Shown here piece after piece: positions 7,873 through 14,024 of a DNA stretch of 17,827 bases (its first letter is position 1; each line of letters begins with the position of its first letter). The stretch is taken from NCBI GenBank assembly GCA_904502075.1, contig CAJGDL010000018.1:1-17827 (forward strand). Reading direction: 5' to 3'. A model generated the notes under the pieces. The model was not told where the DNA came from. It made no database searches and was given only the letters and a program-made list of their open reading frames with translations. The translations under genes were made by a program, and so were the position numbers. This stretch comes from an uncultured Alistipes sp. GTDB lineage: Bacteria; Bacteroidota; Bacteroidia; Bacteroidales; Rikenellaceae.

Positions 7873-8040
7873 ATGGCTTACAAAATTTCGGATTCGTGCG
7901 TTGCCTGCGGTACCTGCATCAGCGAGTGCCCCGTAGAGGCTATTTCGGCCGGCGACATCTATGTGATTGACGCTGACAAGTGCATCGACTGCGGTACTTG
8001 CGCAGGCGTTTGCCCCAGCGAGGCTATCCAGCCCGAATAA
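7873..8040 (+). CDS. 2[4Fe-4S] bacterial-type ferredoxin
   Basis: This 55-residue protein is almost all cluster-binding sequence. C9, C12, C15 and C19 (CVACGTCISECP) and C37, C40, C43 and C47 (CIDCGTCAGVCP) form the two classical CxxCxxCxxxCP motifs, so it should carry two low-potential [4Fe-4S] clusters in the clostridial ferredoxin manner. Such ferredoxins carry electrons between enzymes such as pyruvate:ferredoxin oxidoreductase and hydrogenases, Rnf or related complexes. The gene is a single-gene unit between a good promoter (7806) and a strong terminator (8066), which suggests high, independent expression. Its partners are not encoded beside it; a link to the hydrogenase-like cluster downstream is only a guess. 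Confidence 0.95.
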   Translation: MAYKISDSCVACGTCISECPVEAISAGDIYVIDADKCIDCGTCAGVCPSEAIQPE

Positions 8041-8065
8041 TCTAAAACGCTCTTTCAGAAGCGTA

Positions 8066-8096
8066 AGCACTCCTAAAATTTAGGAGTGCTTTTTTT
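8066..8096 (+). terminator. Intrinsic terminator of the ferredoxin gene
   Basis: AGCACTCCTAAA (8066-8077) and TTTAGGAGTGCT (8079-8090) form a 12-bp perfect stem, followed at once by TTTTTT (8091-8096). It sits 25 bases after the ferredoxin stop. This is a textbook rho-independent terminator. Confidence 0.92.
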
Positions 8097-8175
8097 GCCC
8101 CGGTGAGGGCTGACAATGAAATACCTGCACCTTTCTGCAAAGAAATCGATAAGCACCCCATTTCTCTCGCTCGAA

Positions 8176-8207
8176 TTTGCATGTGAACGCAAAAAAATGT
8201 AACTTTG
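8176..8207 (+). promoter_or_regulatory. Bacteroidota-type promoter for the lipoprotein gene at 8270
   Basis: TTTG at 8176-8179 and TAACTTTG at 8200-8207 have a 20-base spacer, an exact fit to the consensus. It places transcription start near 8213 and rules out the in-frame ATG at 8177, which lies inside the -33 box. Confidence 0.8.
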
Positions 8208-8269
8208 CTTGCGTAATTCCCCCGAAAGGAAATACCCATAAACTGAATATGATTAACAAAACTTACACT

Positions 8270-10417
8270 ATGAAACAAAAGATTTTACAGGCTCTTTTGG
8301 CCCTCTTCGGCCTTCTGTTTGCTGCGTGTAGCGACTCTCCGACCGAACAGACGGAGCAGCCCACACCCGACCTTCCCACCCCTTCGATTTCGTTGATCTT
8401 GGGCGAGGTAACCGCCAGCACGGTGGAGTTGGAGTACATCGTAACCAACGCTACGGAGGCTGCGTTGCTTTGCTTGCCGGCTAACCAAACGGCCCCCACC
8501 GAGTTGCAACTTCTCGAGATGGGCACTCCGCTTACGCCCTCCGGAGAGAAACTGAGTCAGAAGATCGAATCCCTCACCCCCGAGACCGACTATACGCTCT
8601 ATGCTGTAGCGAAAAATCAGGCGGGGGAGTATGGGCGTATCCGCACACTCTCCTTCACGACCCTCGAGTTTAAGGAGGATCTTCTCTTTCCCGAGGCGAC
8701 ACATATTGCCTCGGTGAGTGCCGACAAGATGAGTTTTACCTATGCGGTGAGCTGTGATTCGGAGGAGGATTACTACATGCACACCTATTTGGAGGGGTGG
8801 CTCTTTGAGTACCTGCTCATGCAACGCTATATGACCGATGGCGAAGAGTTCGAGATGGATGTCTTTCTCAAGCAGTGCCTGGCCGACTACGGATTCCACA
8901 CGCAGGGTTCGGCCGAGCATACTTGGTGCGCGGGCGATCCGAACGATGCGCGTGCCCCCTTCTTTGCCACGATCGTTGGGGGTAAGAGCTACTATGTGCT
9001 CTATGCTCCGATCAATGCTGCGGCCAACGACTTCCTGGGGGAGGCCGAGGTGATCACCCTAATGACCGAGCCTGCCGGGGAGTCGGATAACTCGCTCTAC
9101 ATTCAGGAGGAGGCCCTCTCGTCGCAGTCCATCACCGTTCGCATGGAGTGTGCTCGCGGTATTAGGTTCTTCTTCTACAACCTCTTTGAGACTGAACAGG
9201 TGGAGAGCTATAAGGGCCAGCACGGTATCGAGGGGATGAAGGACTACCTCTATGAGTATGGCTATGCGGTAGCCAACACCTACACCGATTCCTGGACGAT
9301 TAACCCCTCGACCTCTTATACGCTCTGCGTGTTGGGTGTTGATACCTCGGGAGATACCTTCTATCAGGAGCAGGTCTACGAGAGCCCCGAGTTGATTCCT
9401 ACGGTGTCGGTTACGCTGCGCCCCTACGAGCGCGAGTTGATGGGCTTCCACGCCTACGACACCTTTGAATTGACGGTCTACCCCTGGAACTTCTACGACG
9501 AGCAGATCAACCCCGCCAAGATCCGTCATCTCTTTGCCACGCGTAGCGAGGTGGAGGCCGCATTGGGTTCGCTCACCCTGGCCGAGTTGGCCGAGGATCC
9601 CTCCGAGGAGCACATTGCGCTGCTCGATTCGTTGCTCGAGAACCTGAGCGAAGAGGTGCAGGCCATGATCTCGGACTATGGCTACATCTCGAGCCTGATG
9701 GCCGAGTTAGAGCCCGATACCGAGTACTGCTACCTGGCCGTCTTCCCCTGGCGCGATGGCTGGAAGGTAGGCTATGCTGTGAAGGCGACAGAACCCTTCT
9801 ATGGCGGAGATGAGGCCACCGATGCCTACAAGGCCTATTTGGGTGAGTGGGTCGTAGCGGGTCAGTCGTCGGAGGATTATTACACGCGTGACTCCTACCA
9901 CATCCGCTTCGAGGAGCTTGTCTCGAACCGCAGCTATAAGGTCTACGGTTGGTCGAAGTCGGTGTTGGGCGAGGAGTTCCCCTTCGAGGCCCGCTTCCAC
10001 CCCGAGACCGGCAAGATCTCGATCGAGAGTATCCAGCAGTTGGGCCGTATGGTGATCGGCGAATACGAGTATGTGATTGTCTTCACGGGCATGACCTCGG
10101 CCGGAGGCTCCATCACGCCCCACGGCGGCTACTCGGGTGTGGTCTATGAGGGCCGTTGCGACGGTACCCACCTGAGCATGTTCCCCGCCATGTTCCAGTA
10201 CAACGGCTACGACTACAACTTTGTCTCGATGGCCTATTCGGCCTACTACTATGGCGACTTCTACGCCATGGATGGCGATGAATATCCGATCGTAAACTTT
10301 ACTGTGGATCGCCCGACAACTGCTCAATCAGCCCCCATGGCCAAGAACCCGGCCACGGTGGGCGAGGGACGCAAACTCCTTTCGCGCCCGGCCCGTCTCT
10401 ACAGCCCTGCGAAGTAG
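8270..10417 (+). CDS. Large modular lipoprotein with FN3-like domains, function unknown
   Basis: The 715-residue product begins with a lipoprotein signal (Lys2, Lys4, hydrophobic core, FAAC with Cys20) and a short polar linker. Beta-rich modules follow at about 39-132, 141-266, 274-372 and 377-508. The first and fourth end in FN3-like patterns, LTPETDYTLYAVAKNQAGEY and LEPDTEYCYLAVF, and the fourth has a long acidic helical insertion (about 424-478). A different C-terminal region, about 520-682, starts YLGEWVVAGQ and is rich in Tyr and Gly; it could be a lipocalin-like barrel, but that is a guess. The last 30 residues are low in complexity. Start choice: the ATG at 8270 gives a compact signal peptide; an in-frame ATG at 8249 would add seven residues and cannot be excluded. 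It shares its plan with the lipoprotein at 1077, and no enzyme motif is visible. Confidence 0.85.
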   Translation: MKQKILQALLALFGLLFAACSDSPTEQTEQPTPDLPTPSISLILGEVTASTVELEYIVTNATEAALLCLPANQTAPTELQLLEMGTPLTPSGEKLSQKIESLTPETDYTLYAVAKNQAGEYGRIRTLSFTTLEFKEDLLFPEATHIASVSADKMSFTYAVSCDSEEDYYMHTYLEGWLFEYLLMQRYMTDGEEFEMDVFLKQCLADYGFHTQGSAEHTWCAGDPNDARAPFFATIVGGKSYYVLYAPINAAANDFLGEAEVITLMTEPAGESDNSLYIQEEALSSQSITVRMECARGIRFFFYNLFETEQVESYKGQHGIEGMKDYLYEYGYAVANTYTDSWTINPSTSYTLCVLGVDTSGDTFYQEQVYESPELIPTVSVTLRPYERELMGFHAYDTFELTVYPWNFYDEQINPAKIRHLFATRSEVEAALGSLTLAELAEDPSEEHIALLDSLLENLSEEVQAMISDYGYISSLMAELEPDTEYCYLAVFPWRDGWKVGYAVKATEPFYGGDEATDAYKAYLGEWVVAGQSSEDYYTRDSYHIRFEELVSNRSYKVYGWSKSVLGEEFPFEARFHPETGKISIESIQQLGRMVIGEYEYVIVFTGMTSAGGSITPHGGYSGVVYEGRCDGTHLSMFPAMFQYNGYDYNFVSMAYSAYYYGDFYAMDGDEYPIVNFTVDRPTTAQSAPMAKNPATVGEGRKLLSRPARLYSPAK

Positions 10418-10433
10418 TGGAGTGAACGTGCAG

Positions 10434-10479
10434 AAATCAGAAGCGGAGAGTCTAATCATGGACTCTCCGCTTCTGATTT
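10434..10479. terminator. Long bidirectional terminator hairpin
   Basis: The arms at 10434-10452 and 10461-10479 are perfectly complementary over 19 bp around an 8-base loop. The outer ends carry AAAT on the left and ATTTT on the right, so each strand reads into U-rich sequence. It lies between the convergent lipoprotein and chromate-transporter genes and probably ends both transcripts. Confidence 0.88.
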
Positions 10480-10503
10480 TGTATCTCCAAAGATTTTGCC
10501 CCC

Positions 10504-11070
10504 TTACCCGTAGATTACGATACCGGCTGCGGCCGAGAGGAGGATCAGCAAGATGGGATTGACCTTCTTGAGCGAACCCCAAAAGACCCCACCGAAGAGG
10601 AGCCAGCTCCAAAGGTCGACGAAGTTCTGCTCGGCGGGATCGGCCGAGTGGGGGAAGATCAGCAGCAGGGCGGCCGAGGCGATCAGGCCGATCACTACGG
10701 GGCGCATGCCCCGCATGGCCCCCTCGATCCAGGGGTTGCGGTGTAGATGCAGGAAGAAGCGCGTGATGAGGATCATCAGCGTCAGGGCGGGTAGACAGAC
10801 GGCAAAGGTGGCAATCAGCGAACCGAGAATGCCCCAGCCGCTACCGCCGTATTGGCAACCTACCGTATAGCCCACATAGGTGGCCGAGTTGATGGCGATC
10901 GGCCCGGGGGTGATCTGCGATACCGCCACGATGTCGGCAAATTCGGCGCCGGTCATCCACTCGTGGCGCACCACGACCTCGTTTTGGATCAGCGAGAGCA
11001 TGGCATAGCCCCCGCCAAACCCGAAGAAGCCGATCTTCAGATAGCTCAGAAAGAGTTGCCAAAAGATCAT
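10504..11070 (-). CDS. chrA: Short-chain chromate transporter subunit (CHR domain), second of a pair
   Basis: The 188-residue hydrophobic protein contains one CHR domain, with the family motifs FGFGGGYAM (about 16-24) and SQITPGPIAINSATYVGY (51-68), then several membrane segments and RNPWIEGAMRGMRPVVIGL. Full-length ChrA carries two such domains in one chain of about 400 residues; short-chain forms are encoded as neighbouring pairs, and both members of a pair are needed where this was tested in Bacillus. The start overlaps the stop of the partner gene by four bases (ATGA), implying coupled translation. The family exports chromate, but many members have no tested substrate. It may lie at the end of the long transcript that includes the hydrogenase-like genes. 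Confidence 0.88.
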   Translation of the reverse strand: MIFWQLFLSYLKIGFFGFGGGYAMLSLIQNEVVVRHEWMTGAEFADIVAVSQITPGPIAINSATYVGYTVGCQYGGSGWGILGSLIATFAVCLPALTLMILITRFFLHLHRNPWIEGAMRGMRPVVIGLIASAALLLIFPHSADPAEQNFVDLWSWLLFGGVFWGSLKKVNPILLILLSAAAGIVIYG

Positions 11071-11606
11071 CTTTCACCCCCTTTCTTGGCTTGGTAGAGC
11101 ACTCGGCAGAGCCCCCCGATTCCGCCCAGAATCAGCAATAAAACGGGCGAACATTCGAAATACCAGATCGCAAGGGCCGTGGCTGCAATGACGAAGAACA
11201 TCGAAACATGCATCCCCTTGGCGAGTTTTACGACCGGATAGACGATCAGGGCCACTACCGCGGGGCGCATACCCCGAAAGGCGGCCTCCACCCACGGGTT
11301 GTGGCGCACCTCCCGAAAAAAGAGGGCGATGAGCAGAATGATGGTGAACGAGGGGAGTACCACCCCCAAAATTGAGGCGATGGCTCCCGGGTAGCCACGC
11401 ACCTTGTAGCCCACAAAGACCGCCGTGTTGAGCGAGATGGGGCCCGGGGCCGATTGGGCGAGGGTCAGCAGATCCAAGAACTCACTGCGATCCACCCACC
11501 CTTTGCGCTCGATCACCTCCCGCTCGATCAGGGGAATCATCGCGTAGCCACCACCAAAGGTGAAGGCTCCGATCTTCAGAAACGAGAGAAACAGGCGAAC
11601 AAGCAT
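11067..11606 (-). CDS. chrA: Short-chain chromate transporter subunit (CHR domain), first of a pair
   Basis: The 179-residue protein is a paralogue of the following gene product, with matching motifs FTFGGGYAMIPLI (15-27) and AQSAPGPISLNTAVFVGY (50-67) and a later NPWVEAAFRGMRPAVVALI. The pair probably assembles as a heterodimer that mimics the two halves of long ChrA. The start codon is 48 bases after the hydrogenase-like small-subunit gene, with no promoter seen between them, so co-transcription is plausible. Substrate is inferred from the family only. Confidence 0.88.
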   Translation of the reverse strand: MLVRLFLSFLKIGAFTFGGGYAMIPLIEREVIERKGWVDRSEFLDLLTLAQSAPGPISLNTAVFVGYKVRGYPGAIASILGVVLPSFTIILLIALFFREVRHNPWVEAAFRGMRPAVVALIVYPVVKLAKGMHVSMFFVIAATALAIWYFECSPVLLLILGGIGGLCRVLYQAKKGGER

Positions 11607-11629
11607 GTCGGCTAACGATTTGTTTTACA

Positions 11630-11675
11630 GGACGAAAGGGTTTAGAGGGTAGTTTTACGCTCTCTTCTTTCGTCC
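11630..11675 (-). repeat. Inverted repeat across the 3' end of hyfI
   Basis: The 9-bp arms at 11630-11638 (GGACGAAAG) and 11667-11675 (CTTTCGTCC) match perfectly. A weaker inner AGAG/CTCT pairing lies within the 28-base loop. The structure includes the last codons and stop of hyfI. No U-run follows on the minus strand, so it is at most a partial terminator or an mRNA-end structure before the chromate-transporter pair. Confidence 0.45.
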
Positions 11676-12419
11676 CAGGAGGTTCATCACGCCGTCGATG
11701 AAGGTCATCGGGTGGGTCGGGGTGCCGGGCACCCAAAGATCGACCTGGTTTTTCTCCAGGAAGGAGCGATCCACGGCGCGGCTCTCGGCGAAGAGTCCGC
11801 CCGAGATGGCCTCCGAACCACAGACGATCAGCACCTTCGGCTCGGCAATGGCCTGGTGGCTGATCTCGAGGGCTTCGGCCATATTCTGCGAGATGGGGCC
11901 CGTGATCACCGTACCATCGGCATGGCGCGGCGAGGCGGTGAACTCCACTCCGAAGCGGCCGAAGTCGAAGTTTACATTGCCCGAGGCGTTGAGCTCCATC
12001 TCCACCGAGGCATCGCCTCCGGCGCAGACCTCGCGCAATTTCAATGCCTCCTTGAAATACTTGCGCACCTCGGGGCGAATAGCCTGCTCATCGAAGGGAA
12101 TCTGCTCCTGGCCGGGGCGTACGACCAACCCTTCGCGCGTGGGCGAAGCGATGTGGTAGTCGTTGGTGAAACGGATGCTTTGGGGGGCTCGGCGGGCACA
12201 TTCGCCACAGAAGAGGCAGCGTCCCAGGTCGAGCGTAAAGGGGGCGGTCGAAATGGCCCCCGTGGGGCAGAGTTGGGAGGCTGCTTCGAGGGCTTTGGGA
12301 TCTCCCCCCTCACTCAGCACGGGGCGTCCGCGAAACTCCTTGGTGAGCTCCACGGCATTCAAATCGGGGATATACTGTGAGCCATGGCTCTTCAATACGC
12401 GTAATTTAGGCAGTATCAT
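11655..12419 (-). CDS. hyfI: Hydrogenase-4-like small subunit (HyfI/NuoB-like) with ferredoxin-like N-terminus; proximal cluster ligands mostly lost
   Basis: The 254-residue product joins two parts. Residues about 40-90 are a ferredoxin-like segment related to HyfH. C51 (in CPTGAI) together with C68, C71 and C74 (CLFCGEC) supply exactly the ligands of one of the usual two [4Fe-4S] clusters. Residues about 120-254 resemble HyfI/HycG, with FGRFGVEFTASPRHAD, TGPISQNM and AISGGLF. Here the usual CxGC motif reads CAGGD (C132 kept, G135 in place of Cys), the GDCA motif reads GSEA (E203), and PGCPP reads PGTPT (T233). Three of four proximal-cluster cysteines are therefore absent. In complex I and group 4 hydrogenases this cluster hands electrons to the large subunit, so the usual electron path looks broken. 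The frame is intact and other motifs are well conserved, which argues against decay. It is the last hydrogenase-like gene in the series. Confidence 0.85.
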   Translation of the reverse strand: MILPKLRVLKSHGSQYIPDLNAVELTKEFRGRPVLSEGGDPKALEAASQLCPTGAISTAPFTLDLGRCLFCGECARRAPQSIRFTNDYHIASPTREGLVVRPGQEQIPFDEQAIRPEVRKYFKEALKLREVCAGGDASVEMELNASGNVNFDFGRFGVEFTASPRHADGTVITGPISQNMAEALEISHQAIAEPKVLIVCGSEAISGGLFAESRAVDRSFLEKNQVDLWVPGTPTHPMTFIDGVMNLLGRKKRA

Positions 12420-12444
12420 ATTTCTCTTTTATTTCGGTACAGAC

Positions 12445-12461
12445 CAAGCCGAATCGGCTTG
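12445..12461 (-). repeat. Hairpin in the hyfG-hyfI intergenic gap
   Basis: CAAGCCGAATCGGCTTG is an inverted repeat with 8-bp arms and a central unpaired base. It lies in the 69-base gap between hyfG and hyfI, the longest gap in this run of genes. No U-tract follows on the minus strand (GTCTGTACC comes next), so it is more likely an mRNA processing or stability element than a terminator. Confidence 0.55.
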
Positions 12462-12488
12462 AATAATTCTTGTTGCTCTTCTCCGGGT

Positions 12489-14012
12489 TTAGAGGTCGTG
12501 ACCACAATACGAAAGGTTGAAACTCTTGTTGCAGATCGGGAAGTCGGAGATTCCCTCGCCACGCACGGCCAAGGCCAACCCCAACCAGTTGTGGAGGCTC
12601 GGATCCTTCACCTTGCACGCCTTGACGGCCCCTTCGTGGTCGGTTACCACCACGTGGCAGGTCTCACCACGCCACCCCTCGACCAAGCCGAACGCAAGCG
12701 AATCGGCCTTGAGCGAGAAGTCGAAGTCGGGCTTCGGGGAGGCCGCCTCGGGGTTGAAGTCGCAGAGGAGTTTCTCGATGTAGTCGGCCGACTGCAATAC
12801 CTCGCGGCAACGGACCAACAGGCGGGCCATCACATCGCCGGCCGGCTCGCAGAGGCTCTCGTGTTGAATCTTCTTGCCATAGCTGCCCCAGGGATGTGTT
12901 GTGCGTAGGTCGCGACCCAAGCCGCTGGCGCGTGCCGCCTGACCGACACCTCCGATCTGTACCATATCCTGCTTCGAGACGATGCCGCACTGCTCGAAAC
13001 GGGCCAAAATCGTGGGCGACGATTTCAGATCCTCGGCTACCTCGTGGTAGCGGCGGCGGACATCGCGCACGTTCTCACGAATCAGGGCGATCTTCTCGGC
13101 CGTCAAGGGGAAATTCGTGCCTGCAGGACGAATGAGCCCCTTGCCGAAACGGTTGCCGCACCAGGCCTGCGTGGTGTTGATCACCACGGTGCGAAGGGCC
13201 TCGCAGGCCACTTGCCCGAGCTGGTAGCCGATATCCATCGAGAGGGCACCCGTGTCGGCAATCTGCATGGCCATGCGCTCCAACTCGAGGGCTACGATAC
13301 GCTCGATCTCCAGGTTCTCGGATTGGGGAAGCGACTTGGTTGAAAGTTTTTCGAGGGCTTCGGCAAAGGCCGTCGAGTGGGCAATGGCACTATCTCCGGC
13401 AATGCTCTCCGAAAGCAGCATTTGGCGCAGGCGGTTGCGCGTTGCTGCGAAGGCGTGCTCTACGCCGCGATGCTGGTAGCCCAGGGCGATCTCGAGGTGC
13501 AACACGCGCTCGCCGTTGCAGATGAAGCGGAAGGCTCCGGGCTCGATGATACCGGCATGGATCGGGCCCACATTCACCTCGTGGAGCGAGGCTCCCTCCA
13601 TGGTGTAGAAGGGGTAGTTGTCCATCGAACTGCGCTTGTCGAAGCGGTCGAACGGAAAGCGCAGGGGCTTGGCCCAGGGCATCTCCGAGAAGCGGATGCC
13701 GTAGCGCTCCGAGATCTCGCGCTCGAAGGGGTGTACTTCGGCGTGGCGGGCCGTCAGCGACGGGAGTTCGCTCTCGTCGTAGTACTCCATGGCGTGCGAG
13801 GCGATCAGCACCTCTCCCGTACGGTCGTCGAGCAGCAGGCAGTAGAAACGCAGACGCTCTTCATCCTCCGGCAGGGCGAAGTAGTGCCCCAGGTGGAAAT
13901 GTTCGTCGCGGAGCTTTTCGTCCACATCGGCAAAGAATTCGGCATAGCCGGCCTCCGGAATCTCTTTCAGTAGCACCGAGGCAGCTCGGTTGTTGGTGAT
14001 ATAGTATTTCAT
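12489..14012 (-). CDS. hyfG: Hydrogenase-4-like large subunit (NuoC-NuoD fusion, HyfG/HycE-like) lacking Ni-Fe ligands
   Basis: The 507-residue product has a NuoC-like domain at about 1-125, ending in SLTARHAEVHPFEREISERYGI, fused to a NuoD/HycE-like domain. The latter shows HEVNVGPIHAGIIEPGAFRF (144-163) and LGYQHRGVEH (177-186). Where Ni-Fe enzymes have RVCGICSFAHS, this protein has SIAGDSAIAHS (203-213), so the two cysteines are A205 and S208. At the C-terminus, where the enzymes have DPCxxC, it reads NLSYCGHDL (499-507): S501 and G504 replace the cysteines, although C503 lies next to one of the positions. No extension follows that would need maturation cleavage. A Ni-Fe site is therefore very unlikely. 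The protein fits the Ehr (hydrogenase-related) class, intermediate between complex I and group 4 hydrogenases. Flanking genes encode its probable membrane and small-subunit partners. Confidence 0.88.
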   Translation of the reverse strand: MKYYITNNRAASVLLKEIPEAGYAEFFADVDEKLRDEHFHLGHYFALPEDEERLRFYCLLLDDRTGEVLIASHAMEYYDESELPSLTARHAEVHPFEREISERYGIRFSEMPWAKPLRFPFDRFDKRSSMDNYPFYTMEGASLHEVNVGPIHAGIIEPGAFRFICNGERVLHLEIALGYQHRGVEHAFAATRNRLRQMLLSESIAGDSAIAHSTAFAEALEKLSTKSLPQSENLEIERIVALELERMAMQIADTGALSMDIGYQLGQVACEALRTVVINTTQAWCGNRFGKGLIRPAGTNFPLTAEKIALIRENVRDVRRRYHEVAEDLKSSPTILARFEQCGIVSKQDMVQIGGVGQAARASGLGRDLRTTHPWGSYGKKIQHESLCEPAGDVMARLLVRCREVLQSADYIEKLLCDFNPEAASPKPDFDFSLKADSLAFGLVEGWRGETCHVVVTDHEGAVKACKVKDPSLHNWLGLALAVRGEGISDFPICNKSFNLSYCGHDL

Positions 14013-14024
14013 CGTAAAGTCCGA

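Noticed and set aside
8177..8269. Extension of the second lipoprotein to the ATG at 8177
   Set aside because: That ATG lies within the promoter, and the added residues would bury the signal peptide.
10504..11606. Frameshifted or broken full-length chrA
   Set aside because: Each half has its own ATG, complete CHR motifs and an ATGA overlap, the normal arrangement of short-chain CHR pairs.
12445..12461. Hairpin between hyfG and hyfI read as a terminator
   Set aside because: No U-run follows it on the minus strand, and genes on both sides belong to the same complex.
11655..14012. Pseudogene interpretation of hyfG and hyfI
   Set aside because: Both frames are intact, other motifs are conserved, and only the metal-ligand positions are changed, a pattern expected of altered function rather than random decay.
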